A stretch of 32,095 bases of DNA, from positions 1 through 32,095 of the forward strand of contig JAAYIU010000137.1 in assembly GCA_012523265.1 (NCBI GenBank), given 5' to 3'. Made by a program: the position numbers and the translations under genes. A model generated the notes under the pieces. It was given only the letters and a program-made list of their open reading frames with translations. It did no database searches and was not told where the DNA came from. Positions 1 through 7,998 of the stretch are shown here, piece by piece (position 1 is the stretch's first letter; each line of letters starts with the position of its first letter). This DNA comes from Bacteroidales bacterium (GTDB lineage Bacteria; Bacteroidota; Bacteroidia; Bacteroidales; 4484-276).

Positions 1-1263
1 AATATCAGCCATCAGATATAGTGAAGGAACATTTAAAAACATACCGGCTCTGAACCAAAGCTGGGCATCGAAACCGCCAATGCCGCCAACTTCATAGCCG
101 GCGATGAGCGAAAGTCCGGCATCGTTGCGTTGTTGCATCACCATGCCCGGACGAACTGTGCCGCCGTAAACCTGGTAAAACCGGCTTTCGCCACTTTCGC
201 CGGTGGCTACACCGCGATTATCAGCAATTTTTCCTGTGGCTCTTACAACGGCTTTGCGGTCGATCTCGGCAGTTCCGGTTTTTTCGTTCCACACATATTC
301 GTAAACAAAATACCGCTGGTCGCATCTTAAACCCTCTTTTTTACCAATTTTTGATCGGATGGGACGCGTTGCCGAAACATTCATTTTAACCCTGAAAGGC
401 TCCAGGTCTTTGTCGATGTTGAAGAGAGCATCCTCGTACATTTGTTGGGTTGTTTCATCCAGCAGTTGGTCGGAAGTTTTAGGTTTTTTAATGAGCGCAT
501 AAGTCTCCGTACCTGATGCCGACATTCCTTGTTTTCCGTAAAATGGGGACAACGAAAATGAAAGTGTATCGAAAGCAGCTATTTTTTCATTTTTCACATC
601 TTCGGGGTCATCATCAAATGGCCATTGGGCGTAGAACCGGCTCACCACGTCATTATCAAAATCGAGTTTAAAAAGGAAAATGTCGTAGGTCGCCGTCCAG
701 CCATGCGAAATTTCGTCGTCGCTGTAGACCAATTCTTTCGGTGACAATACGAGCACATAGGTTTTGTTTACCAATTTTTCGCCTGCATCAAACAGAACAG
801 CCTCCCCCCGCTTGGCTGCACCCGACATCATAACATCCTGGTCGGAGGCATTGTAAAGCCCGCATTGGTGGATGTAATCGAGATTAAACGTCCCGTCGGG
901 CTGCCTGCTGAACCATTTGGCAATCATTTTCCTGCCGACACCTTCCTTTTCGAGATACTTTTTCAGTTCAGTTTTTTTTGCTTCGTAGCTCAGATCTTTA
1001 AAACTCCTGCTTAGTTCGATGGAGATTTCGTTCAGGTTGTGATTGAAATACTTGTCGGTAAGGACAATTTTTTTGGCCGATTTAGCTGCTTTCTCGCTGT
1101 TGTTATCGCCGGGGAAAGTTGCAAAAAACATGGTGACAGATGGTCTCGAATATTCACTTTCAGGGGCTTGTGGGTTACGCTGGCCAAACGCATCGTTTGA
1201 TGACATCCCGGAAGTAAAGAACAAAACAACGATCGCCAAAACAAGGTGTAATGATGTTTTCAT
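1..1263 (-). CDS. Exported protein of unknown function, C-terminal part missing
   Basis: Reading the minus strand from an ATG at 1261-1263 gives 421 codons with no stop before the window edge, so the C-terminus lies outside. The N-terminus (MKTSLHLVLAIVVLFFTSG, then ...DAFGQ) is a good signal peptide with cleavage likely after about residue 26. The mature part is mixed and charged, with a lysine-rich stretch near residues 60-105 and segments that look like alternating beta strands. The visible end (LSLIAGYEVGGIGGFDAQLW and on) is Gly/aromatic rich, as in an outer-membrane or surface beta structure, but this is only suggestive. I do not recognise the family. It is divergent from the antiporter gene at 1611. 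The reading frame and signal peptide make a real gene very likely; function is unknown. Confidence 0.8.
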   Translation of the reverse strand, partial: MKTSLHLVLAIVVLFFTSGMSSNDAFGQRNPQAPESEYSRPSVTMFFATFPGDNNSEKAAKSAKKIVLTDKYFNHNLNEISIELSRSFKDLSYEAKKTELKKYLEKEGVGRKMIAKWFSRQPDGTFNLDYIHQCGLYNASDQDVMMSGAAKRGEAVLFDAGEKLVNKTYVLVLSPKELVYSDDEISHGWTATYDIFLFKLDFDNDVVSRFYAQWPFDDDPEDVKNEKIAAFDTLSFSLSPFYGKQGMSASGTETYALIKKPKTSDQLLDETTQQMYEDALFNIDKDLEPFRVKMNVSATRPIRSKIGKKEGLRCDQRYFVYEYVWNEKTGTAEIDRKAVVRATGKIADNRGVATGESGESRFYQVYGGTVRPGMVMQQRNDAGLSLIAGYEVGGIGGFDAQLWFRAGMFLNVPSLYLMADI

Positions 1264-1610
1264 AAAAAGCATTTTAGTTGATATTTCATTTTTTTTGATG
1301 ATCAAGATCAAAAGGTTTCGCTTAAAACACAGCAAAAACAGCATAGACAAAATTAACTTTTTCTTAACATGTAAGAATATTAAGCTAAATAAAATGATCT
1401 GACGTGATTTCTCAATTCCTCGCCGCGCATTTTCTACATCTCTGACGGGAAAGAGGTTTCTGATTTTGATCATGTTTGGATCTGGCTCTTAAAACAATCC
1501 CCAAATGACCGCCACGTGAAAAAATAGCTACTTTTGAAACCTTTTTTAGCTTCAGCTAAACAATGTGGGTGCATTTGCATTAATGCAAATTTCAACTTAA
1601 AAAATATGAT
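1264..1610. other. Divergent intergenic region with two short palindromes
   Basis: This 347-bp AT-rich gap separates the divergent exported protein and antiporter genes and must hold both promoters. I see no convincing TTTG/TAnnTTTG pair. It contains an imperfect palindrome around 1297-1315 (TTTGATGATCAAGATCAAA), a small hairpin at 1545-1560 (TTTAGC, loop TTCA, GCTAAA), and a perfect palindrome at 1573-1590, listed separately. No small gene is supported. Confidence 0.6.
1573..1590. promoter_or_regulatory. Perfect 18-bp palindrome upstream of the antiporter gene
   Basis: ATTTGCATTAATGCAAAT is its own reverse complement over 18 bases and ends 20 bp before the antiporter ATG at 1611. The position fits an operator for a dimeric regulator or a hairpin in the 5' leader. 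No binding protein can be named from the sequence, and the AT-rich context makes a chance palindrome possible. Confidence 0.35.
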
Positions 1611-3419
1611 ATGTCGGAAGAGATAATGATAAGTCTGGCCAGTCTGATAATTCTTGGCATCGGCGCGCAATGGCTTGCGTGGCGGATTAAGTTTCCCAGC
1701 ATCCTCTTCCTTTTAATCTTTGGTTTTGTTGCCGGGCCTGTCACAGGTTTTTTGCAGCCTGACCTGCTGATGGGCGACCTGCTGCTGCCCTTTGTGTCGC
1801 TGGCTGTTGCCATCATCCTGTTCGAGGGCGGGCTGACGCTCAACCTCAAAGAGCTGCGCGAGATTGGCGGCGTAGTGGTAGGCCTGATAACCATTGGTGT
1901 GATCGTAACCTGGGTGGTGACTGCTGCTGCGGCCTATTTCCTGCTGGAGCTAAACCTGCAAATCTCTATCCTTTTGGGCGCCATCCTGGTGGTGACCGGC
2001 CCAACGGTGATAGGTCCGCTGCTGCGGCACATCCGTCCCAACCAGCGCGTGAACGACATCCTGAAATGGGAAGGCATCGTGATAGACCCTATCGGGGCGC
2101 TGCTTGCCGTGCTGGTGTTCGAAGCCATTGGCGTAAGCCGCTTTCAGGACGCGACTACTGAAGTTTTGTTTAGTCTGGGCAGAACGATACTTTTTGGCAG
2201 CCTCACAGGATTTTTCTTTGCCTGGCTGCTGGTGTTGCTCATCCGCAAATACTGGGTGCCCGATTTTCTGCAGGTCACCGTTTCGTTGTCGCTGGTGGTA
2301 GCTGCATACCTGTCGAGCGACCTGATTCAGCCCGAGTCGGGGTTGTTTTCGGCAACGCTGATGGGCATTGTGATGGCCAACCAGAAATACGTTTCGGTAA
2401 AACACATCCTGGAGTTTAAAGAGAACCTGCGGGTGCTCATCATCTCGATATTGTTTATCCTGCTCTCCGCCCGCTTAAACCTGAGCGCCTTCGCGGATCT
2501 GTCGCTCAACATACCGTGGTTTTTGGCAATATTAATCCTGGTGGCGCGTCCGTTGTCGGTATTTCTCTCGTCGATAGGCAGCGGGCTGACGGTGCGCGAA
2601 AAACTGTTTTTGTCGTGGATGGCGCCACGTGGTATCGTGGCTGCCGCCGTGTCGAGTATTTTTGCGCTGCGCCTGGCCGAAACGGGCATGGAAAATGCCG
2701 GCGCCCTTGTGCCGGTTACTTTCTCGGTAATCGTGGCCACGGTGGTGATTTATGGGCTTACCTCCAAACCTGTGGCGCACTGGCTCAAGGTGGCCGAAAG
2801 CGACTCGCAGGGGATCCTGTTTGTAGGCGCCCACACCTGGGCGCTCGAGATTGCCAAAGCCGTAAAAAAAGAAGGTTTCAAAGTGGTGGTGGTCGACACC
2901 AACCGCTCCGACATCGCCAAAGCGCGGCTGGCCGGCATCACCACGGTGTATGGCAGCGTCCTTAGCGAAAACGTGGTGGAAGACATCCCGCTGAGCGGCA
3001 TCGGAAAGCTCTTTGCGCTTACCTCAAACGATGAGGTGAACTCCCTGGCAGTGGTTCTCTTCAACAGCATCTTCGACAGCCACGAGCTTTATCAGCTCAT
3101 CCCCGTAAAAACTGAAAAAGGCAAGGAGCAGGACTTCTCGCCCAAGCACCTGCGCGGGCGCTTCCTCTTTGGCGAAGGCATCAACTTTGCCCATCTGCGC
3201 AAGCTCTTCTTTGCCGGCGCCACTATCAAAAGCACAAAAATTACCAAAGACTTTACCTACAAAGATTTTTTGGCTAAATACAACGACAGCGCCATCCCGA
3301 TGTTTATAGTCACCGAGAGCAAAGAACTCACCGTGATAAGTACCGACACGGAAGCCAAACCCAAAATCGGCAGTACTATCATAGCGATGGTGACGGAGAA
3401 AGAGAAAAATGAAGCATGA
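1611..3419 (+). CDS. Cation/proton antiporter (CPA family) with C-terminal TrkA-N-like domain
   Basis: The protein has 602 residues. Roughly the first 390 form about 12 hydrophobic segments of the Na+/H+ exchanger fold, and the rest is a soluble Rossmann-like TrkA-N (RCK) domain. Within the membrane part, TGPT (129-132) and WEGIVIDPIGALLAV (around 153-167) are typical of NhaP-like CPA1 transporters. The expected transport Asp is D159, preceded by Ile where many CPA1 proteins have Asn. The soluble domain begins near residue 400 (LFVGAHTWALEIA, then VVVVDTNRSDIAKARLAG). Its first glycine loop does not match GxGxxG, so nucleotide binding may be altered. The role is exchange of Na+ or K+ for protons across the inner membrane, with pH and ion homeostasis as the likely purpose. 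The ATG at 1611 is the natural start. The gene stands alone and converges on lepA. Confidence 0.9.
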   Translation: MSEEIMISLASLIILGIGAQWLAWRIKFPSILFLLIFGFVAGPVTGFLQPDLLMGDLLLPFVSLAVAIILFEGGLTLNLKELREIGGVVVGLITIGVIVTWVVTAAAAYFLLELNLQISILLGAILVVTGPTVIGPLLRHIRPNQRVNDILKWEGIVIDPIGALLAVLVFEAIGVSRFQDATTEVLFSLGRTILFGSLTGFFFAWLLVLLIRKYWVPDFLQVTVSLSLVVAAYLSSDLIQPESGLFSATLMGIVMANQKYVSVKHILEFKENLRVLIISILFILLSARLNLSAFADLSLNIPWFLAILILVARPLSVFLSSIGSGLTVREKLFLSWMAPRGIVAAAVSSIFALRLAETGMENAGALVPVTFSVIVATVVIYGLTSKPVAHWLKVAESDSQGILFVGAHTWALEIAKAVKKEGFKVVVVDTNRSDIAKARLAGITTVYGSVLSENVVEDIPLSGIGKLFALTSNDEVNSLAVVLFNSIFDSHELYQLIPVKTEKGKEQDFSPKHLRGRFLFGEGINFAHLRKLFFAGATIKSTKITKDFTYKDFLAKYNDSAIPMFIVTESKELTVISTDTEAKPKIGSTIIAMVTEKEKNEA

Positions 3420-3431
3420 TAGGAAATAAAA

Positions 3432-3482
3432 AAAAACCTCACCCTGCGGATGATTTTATCATAGCGATTGCCTAAGGTTTTT
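3432..3482. terminator. Possible bidirectional terminator between antiporter and lepA
   Basis: AAAAACCT at 3432-3439 is complementary to AGGTTTTT at 3475-3482, giving an A/T-flanked stem between two convergent genes, usable on either strand. The 35-nt loop is long for an intrinsic terminator, so confidence is limited. Confidence 0.35.
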
Positions 3483-3537
3483 ACTGCTGAGCATCAGGCT
3501 GAATCACAATGCCAGCAGATTTGCTCCAGTCCGTTAG

Positions 3538-5331
3538 CTACGAATCGAGCTTCAGCACCGCCAGAAATGCCGACTGCGGAACCTCTACATTACCAACCTG
3601 ACGCATGCGTTTCTTGCCTTTCTTTTGTTTTTCGAGAAGCTTCCGCTTTCGCGAAATGTCACCGCCATAGCATTTGGCAGTTACGTCTTTGCGGAGCGCT
3701 TTCACTGTTTCGCGGGCAATGATCTTGGCGCCGATGGCCGCCTGGATGGCTACGTCGAACTGCTGACGCGGGATAAGCTCACGCAACTTTTCGCACATGC
3801 GGCGCCCAAAGGTATAGGCGTTGTCGTGATGGATCAGGGTGGAGAGTGCATCTACCGGCTCGCCGTTGAGCAAGATATCCAGCCGCACCAGTTTGGCAGG
3901 TTGGTAGCCGGTGATGTGGTAGTCGAATGAAGCGTAGCCCCGCGAGATGCTTTTTAGTTTATCATAAAAATCGAAAACGATCTCGGCCAGAGGCAACATA
4001 AACGAAACCTCTACACGGTCGCTGGTGAGGTAAACCTGATTTTGTAGTTCTCCACGCCGGTCGATGCACAAATTCATGATAGCGCCCACATATTCTGATT
4101 TGGAAATAATGTGGGCCTGAATCATTGGCTCCTCTACATGTTCTAAAATATTGGGGCCCGGCATCCCCGACGGATTGTGCACATCTATTACTTCGCCTTT
4201 GGTGGTGTAGGCTTTATAGTTTACGTTGGGCACCGTTGTAATTACATCCATGTCGAACTCCCTGTCGAGCCGCTCCTGCACAATCTCCATATGCAGCAGT
4301 CCGAGAAATCCGCAGCGGAAACCAAAGCCCAGTGCTGCCGACGATTCAGGCTCAAAAGTTAGTGAGGCATCGTTTAGTTGCAGCTTTTCCATCGAGTTAC
4401 GCAGCTCTTCGTAGTCGTCGGCATCTACCGGGTAAATGCCGGCAAAGACCATCGGTTTCACGTTTTCAAAACCGGAGATCATCTCGCCGCATGGGTTGTC
4501 CACATGCGTGATGGTGTCGCCCACCTTCACCTCTTTAGAGCTTTTAATGCCGGAGATGATATAGCCCACATCGCCGGCCTCCATCGTTTCGCGCGGTTGA
4601 AGCCCCATACAAAGCACGCCAATCTCGTCGGCATTGTATTCTCTGCCGGTAGCTACAAATTTCACAAAGTCGTTTTTTCGTATCGTACCGTTAAAGATGC
4701 GGAAGTAGGCGATGATGCCGCGATAGGAATTATACACCGAATCAAAGATCAGCGCCTGAAGGGGTGCCTTCGGGTCGCCGGAGGGCGCCGGCACACGCTC
4801 CACGATTGCTTCAAGAATGCGCTCGACGCCGAATCCTGTTTTGCCACTGGTTTCGATGATGTCGTCGCGATCGCAGCCGATCAGATCTACTATCTGGTCT
4901 TTAACATCTTCGGGCATGGCAGCTTCCAGATCCATCTTGTTGAGCACCGGTATGATCTCCAGGTTGTGGTCGATGGCCAGATAAAGATTGGAGATGGTTT
5001 GTGCCTGAATACCCTGGGTAGCATCCACGATGAGCAAAGCCCCTTCGCAGGCGGCAATGGAACGGGATACTTCATACGAAAAGTCCACGTGCCCGGGCGT
5101 ATCGATCAGGTTAAAAAGATAGTCGACGCCATCATCGGTCTTATAGACCATTTGTATGGCGTGACTTTTTATGGTAATGCCGCGTTCGCGCTCCAGATCC
5201 ATGCTGTCGAGCACCTGTTCTTTTTTATCACGCTCACCAATGGTGTGTGTGAGGTCGAGCAATCGGTCGGCCAGGGTACTTTTTCCGTGGTCGATATGGG
5301 CAATGATACAGAAGTTTCTTATATTTTTCAT
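3538..5331 (-). CDS. lepA: Elongation factor 4 (LepA), ribosome-associated GTPase
   Basis: A translational GTPase of 597 residues, the normal length for LepA/EF4, which acts on ribosomes during initiation or under stress (back-translocation). G1 is AHIDHGKST near the N-terminus, G3 is DTPGH, and G4 is NKMD. The LepA-specific C-terminal part includes [20 protein letters not shown] and the ending [20 protein letters not shown]. The open frame extends three codons upstream to a TTG at 5338-5340, but the ATG at 5329-5331 gives [19 protein letters not shown], the usual Bacteroidota start, so I chose that. It lies 70 bp downstream of the PD-(D/E)XK gene on the same strand. A TACTTTTG -7-like element lies only 6 nt before the ATG. 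Confidence 0.97.
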   Translation of the reverse strand: MKNIRNFCIIAHIDHGKSTLADRLLDLTHTIGERDKKEQVLDSMDLERERGITIKSHAIQMVYKTDDGVDYLFNLIDTPGHVDFSYEVSRSIAACEGALLIVDATQGIQAQTISNLYLAIDHNLEIIPVLNKMDLEAAMPEDVKDQIVDLIGCDRDDIIETSGKTGFGVERILEAIVERVPAPSGDPKAPLQALIFDSVYNSYRGIIAYFRIFNGTIRKNDFVKFVATGREYNADEIGVLCMGLQPRETMEAGDVGYIISGIKSSKEVKVGDTITHVDNPCGEMISGFENVKPMVFAGIYPVDADDYEELRNSMEKLQLNDASLTFEPESSAALGFGFRCGFLGLLHMEIVQERLDREFDMDVITTVPNVNYKAYTTKGEVIDVHNPSGMPGPNILEHVEEPMIQAHIISKSEYVGAIMNLCIDRRGELQNQVYLTSDRVEVSFMLPLAEIVFDFYDKLKSISRGYASFDYHITGYQPAKLVRLDILLNGEPVDALSTLIHHDNAYTFGRRMCEKLRELIPRQQFDVAIQAAIGAKIIARETVKALRKDVTAKCYGGDISRKRKLLEKQKKGKKRMRQVGNVEVPQSAFLAVLKLDS

Positions 5332-5401
5332 CGGCTGCAAAAGTAATATTTTGCAATGATTAATTTTTATTGTAATTGTGGAATAGTGCAGCAGAAGCTA
5401 C

Positions 5402-6373
5402 CTACAAATCAATGATTGTTTCAGCCGCTAATCCTGTCTCTTTAATAATATCTTCGATGTCTGCTCCACTCTGCTTCATGTACGTTGCCAGCTTTAATGC
5501 CAGAGATTCTTTCTGCCTGCGCTCTGTTTCTTTCTGTCTGCGCTCTGTTTCTTTCTGCTTCCGTTCCAGTTTTTCACTCTTCCTTGCTTTCTTTTCTCTT
5601 GCTTCTGCCTCTGCAATCTTTTTCAGATATTTTGCTTCCTGCGCATCAAAAATGGTATCGATCTCTTCTTCAGCTTCCAGCGTGCGGCGAAATGTTTCAT
5701 CCATCAGCGGACGTTGCAGGTATTCAGCCATGTCGGCAAATCCTTCAGGAATTTCCTGTAGGTCGATGATGTAATTTTCCTCGGTACACCAGGCCTGATT
5801 GAACAACATCAGAAAATTTTCCAGGCGCGTCCGTCGTCGTTCGGGCAAACGCCGTACTTGTATAATGTGCGACTGGTGCGTAAGGTGATCGATGAAAAAA
5901 CTCCTGACTTCAATTTTTTCCTTGCTCACCGAATCGATTATCTCCCGATTTACAGTTACAGCCATGTAGGGTAAATCGTCGAGATTATAACCCAAAATGT
6001 AAATGGTAATGATGGGATAGCCCGACGAATACTCGGGCGGGGGCTCTTCAACACTGCTCAGGTCTTTTTGCCTGGCCATGTAATTGGCGCCAAGATAATT
6101 CCGAAAGCGTTGAATGTCGGTAGCATATTTTGATTTTTGTAGTTCGATGAGCACCGTTTTTCGGCTCCCATCGGCTTCTTTTATAACCGCTTTAAAGTCG
6201 AGCCGAAACAAGGTAAGGCTTCGTTTCACATCCGGGAAAGTAGTTTCCTGCTGGCCCAACGAAACCTCTTCCACCTCCACATCCATTATTACCGACAATA
6301 CTTTGCGGGCATATTTGGTGTTTTCCATCAGGTACTTAAAAGCTTTGTCGTAGAGAGGGTTTATGATTTTCAT
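5402..6373 (-). CDS. PD-(D/E)XK nuclease-fold protein, Rpn/PDDEXK_2 'transposase' family
   Basis: The 323-residue protein starts MKIINPLYDKAFKYLMENTK, the standard opening of the PDDEXK_2 family (related to Rpn/YhgA recombination-promoting nucleases). The catalytic core is seen as RLDFKAVI followed by VLIELQKSK, giving D, then E-x-K-type residues, at about residues 58-82. The C-terminal quarter is a highly charged coiled coil (KKARKSEKLERKQKETERRQ and on), containing a two-copy 21-bp tandem repeat encoding a KETERRQ heptad. The extreme C-terminus (GADIEDIIKETGLAAETI) is the short helical motif usual in these proteins. The family is often annotated as transposase; experimentally Rpn proteins are DNA endonucleases that promote RecA-independent recombination. 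No terminal inverted repeats were found around the gene, so it is not an obvious insertion sequence. Start ATG 6371-6373. Confidence 0.88.
   Translation of the reverse strand: MKIINPLYDKAFKYLMENTKYARKVLSVIMDVEVEEVSLGQQETTFPDVKRSLTLFRLDFKAVIKEADGSRKTVLIELQKSKYATDIQRFRNYLGANYMARQKDLSSVEEPPPEYSSGYPIITIYILGYNLDDLPYMAVTVNREIIDSVSKEKIEVRSFFIDHLTHQSHIIQVRRLPERRRTRLENFLMLFNQAWCTEENYIIDLQEIPEGFADMAEYLQRPLMDETFRRTLEAEEEIDTIFDAQEAKYLKKIAEAEAREKKARKSEKLERKQKETERRQKETERRQKESLALKLATYMKQSGADIEDIIKETGLAAETIIDL
5509..5550. repeat. Two-copy 21-bp tandem repeat inside the PD-(D/E)XK gene
   Basis: Two 21-bp copies (5509-5529 and 5530-5550) differ at a single base, and a partial third follows. The period is a multiple of three and encodes seven residues, so it lengthens the coiled coil by whole heptads. 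Confidence 0.8.
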
Positions 6374-6395
6374 GTCCGGTTTTTTTTAATGATTG

Positions 6396-6427
6396 CAAAT
6401 CTAATGTCTTAACAAAAATACACCAAA
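6396..6427 (-). promoter_or_regulatory. Bacteroidota-type promoter for the PD-(D/E)XK gene
   Basis: On the minus strand TTTG (6424-6427) is followed after exactly 20 nt by TAGATTTG (6396-6403). This matches the Bacteroidota -33 TTTG / -7 TAnnTTTG consensus. Transcription would start roughly 15 nt upstream of the ATG at 6373. Confidence 0.5.
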
Positions 6428-6463
6428 TCAGTTTGCTTGCCCAGGGCAAATGACAAATTTCGG

Positions 6464-6731
6464 ATAAAAGCGGCTCTGATATAAAATTTTGTGGCCATCT
6501 AATCACTAACCCCGGCCTTTAGGCCGGGGATAATAGTCAAAAACACTTCAGTGGGCTTTAGCCCAAATAAATAGAAATGTTATGATGAGTTCATGGAAAG
6601 ATATTGATGTAAAAATTTTGCGGGCTAAAGCCCGCAGGTTTCTGACCGGGCTATCTGACCCCGGACATCCGGGGTTATTGACATGTTGCAGATGAGCTAC
6701 AAACAATAAGTAATATCAGAGCTATAAAAGC
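6464..6731. mobile_element. MITE-like four-hairpin element, copy A, with 8-bp target duplication
   Basis: The element core (6472-6723) is bounded by a perfect terminal inverted repeat, GCTCTGATAT at 6473-6482 and ATATCAGAGC at 6713-6722. Outside this lies a perfect 8-bp direct repeat ATAAAAGC (6464-6471 and 6724-6731), as left by transposition. Inside are four hairpins: CCCCGGCCTTTAGGCCGGGG (6510-6529), TGGGCTTTAGCCCA (6552-6565), GCGGGCTAAAGCCCGC (6620-6635) and CCCCGGACATCCGGGG (6659-6674). There is no open frame of note, so it is non-autonomous. It accounts for most of the 453-bp gap 6374-6826. The transposase family is unknown. Confidence 0.8.
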
Positions 6732-6764
6732 TAATATCCAAATTCAAAACAGCAATCAACACAT

Positions 6765-6801
6765 AAAAAAAAGCTGCCCGGTAGATGAGCAGCTTTTTTT
6801 T
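6765..6801 (-). terminator. Intrinsic terminator of the susCDE-type operon
   Basis: A perfect stem of AAAAAAAAGCTGC (6765-6777) and GCAGCTTTTTTTT (6789-6801) with an 11-nt loop lies 25 bp past the stop of the SusE-like gene. Read on the minus strand it ends in a U-tract, as an intrinsic terminator should. The A-tract makes it usable in both directions. Confidence 0.85.
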
Positions 6802-6826
6802 ATTAAGAAATAAATTTTCCTCGATA

Positions 6827-7978
6827 CTACTGCGGATTCACAGTATAGGTCATTGTAATGGTATTCATCTTAATAAGATACTGGCCGGTGGCCGATGGCG
6901 GCGGAATGGACTTCGGATCGGGATCGCCTTCGGTTTCGCGATATACCAGTTCACCACTTTCAAAGTCGGCACCTTCCACGGTGCCGTACATTGGCGCCCA
7001 GGCTCCCTGATTCACCAGGAATTTGAAACCTTCGGTAGCATCTGCACTAAGATTGGTGACAAGCTCAAACACACCGGGAGAAACCTTTACCATAGGAATG
7101 GCAGCAGCAGCATCCCAACCTGCATCGGTAGCATCACCTACAATGTGCATCGATGGTGCAACGTTGGCAGGCACGATAGTATATTGCTTATTGACCAGGT
7201 CGAATGTCACCAGATAATCACCAGCTTCTGCCGGAGTAGGAATAGCTACCGGGTCGGGATCGGGATCGGTAGGACGATAAACCAGCGGGCCACTTTCGGA
7301 AGTGCCACTGTCATCAGTGCCCCATTGTGGCCACCACTGTCCGGGAACTTCGATAGCCTTTATAAGAAGGTTGGCGCCGAGTGTTGCCACGATCTTGTAA
7401 ACTTTAGCCTGGTCATCATAAGTAAATGGCAGATCGGTAGCAGCATTATCCCAACCAACAGAAGTGCCATCGCCAATAAGATACAAAGGCGGAGCCTCTA
7501 CTACGGTAGAGTAAGCAGTGACGTTGAGTGGGAATGTAGCGGAAACAGTACTGGTGTATTTGCTTTGGTTATTAATAATCGAAGAAACTCTTACAGAAAC
7601 ACCTACTACTGAATCCGGAGTGACTCCGAGGTTAAGCATGGTGCTGTTGAGCTTGCTTTGTTTGATCGAAAGCATCGTGGTGGTGGTGGTTCCCAAGTCG
7701 ATGACGTTCATAAAGTTGCTTTCAGCTAAGTCGATTTGCACAGTATATTTGGTGTTTTCCAAATCGGAGAGATTATAACTTGCCGGTGTCCATTTAAAAA
7801 TGATCATGCTGTCGGCCTGGTCTTTCATCAGGACAATAGTACTGTTAGCTTCTGGCATTGTCAGCGCCGGAGCGGTGGCTTTACCCATATCCAGAACCGG
7901 CTCGCTATCCTGTTTTTCGCAGGAGAAGAGCAGTCCGATACCTACGATTGCAAAAAGAATGAATGTTATCTTTTTCAT
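6827..7978 (-). CDS. SusE/SusF-type outer-membrane glycan-binding lipoprotein
   Basis: A 383-residue protein with lipobox LLFSC (Cys20), so lipidated and probably surface-exposed. Residues about 22-150 match the SusE N-terminal region (VLDMGKATAPALTMP...FKWTPASY). Two homologous beta-sandwich modules follow: about 163-270 (LYLIGDGTSVGWDNAA...) and 277-383 (MHIVGDATDAGWDAAA...), each ending with a (G/S)PLVYR or GELVYRETE segment and a short tail, as in SusE/SusF carbohydrate-binding modules. Such proteins hold glycan at the cell surface next to SusCD. The frame is open upstream to 8182, but that extension overlaps susD and lacks a signal peptide; the ATG at 7976-7978 is right. It begins 20 bp after the SusD stop and is the last gene before a strong terminator. 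Confidence 0.9.
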   Translation of the reverse strand: MKKITFILFAIVGIGLLFSCEKQDSEPVLDMGKATAPALTMPEANSTIVLMKDQADSMIIFKWTPASYNLSDLENTKYTVQIDLAESNFMNVIDLGTTTTTMLSIKQSKLNSTMLNLGVTPDSVVGVSVRVSSIINNQSKYTSTVSATFPLNVTAYSTVVEAPPLYLIGDGTSVGWDNAATDLPFTYDDQAKVYKIVATLGANLLIKAIEVPGQWWPQWGTDDSGTSESGPLVYRPTDPDPDPVAIPTPAEAGDYLVTFDLVNKQYTIVPANVAPSMHIVGDATDAGWDAAAAIPMVKVSPGVFELVTNLSADATEGFKFLVNQGAWAPMYGTVEGADFESGELVYRETEGDPDPKSIPPPSATGQYLIKMNTITMTYTVNPQ

Positions 7979-7998
7979 ATTTTTAATTGATTTAGAAA

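Noticed and set aside
4378-5346. 322-codon plus-strand open frame
   Set aside because: Antisense to the highly conserved lepA; its composition is a shadow of that gene.
5402-6373. Complete insertion sequence around the PD-(D/E)XK 'transposase'
   Set aside because: No terminal inverted repeats or target duplication flank this gene; the nearby inverted repeats belong to the separate MITE-like element.
6785-7612. 275-codon plus-strand open frame
   Set aside because: Antisense to the SusE-like lipoprotein and overlapping the operon terminator.
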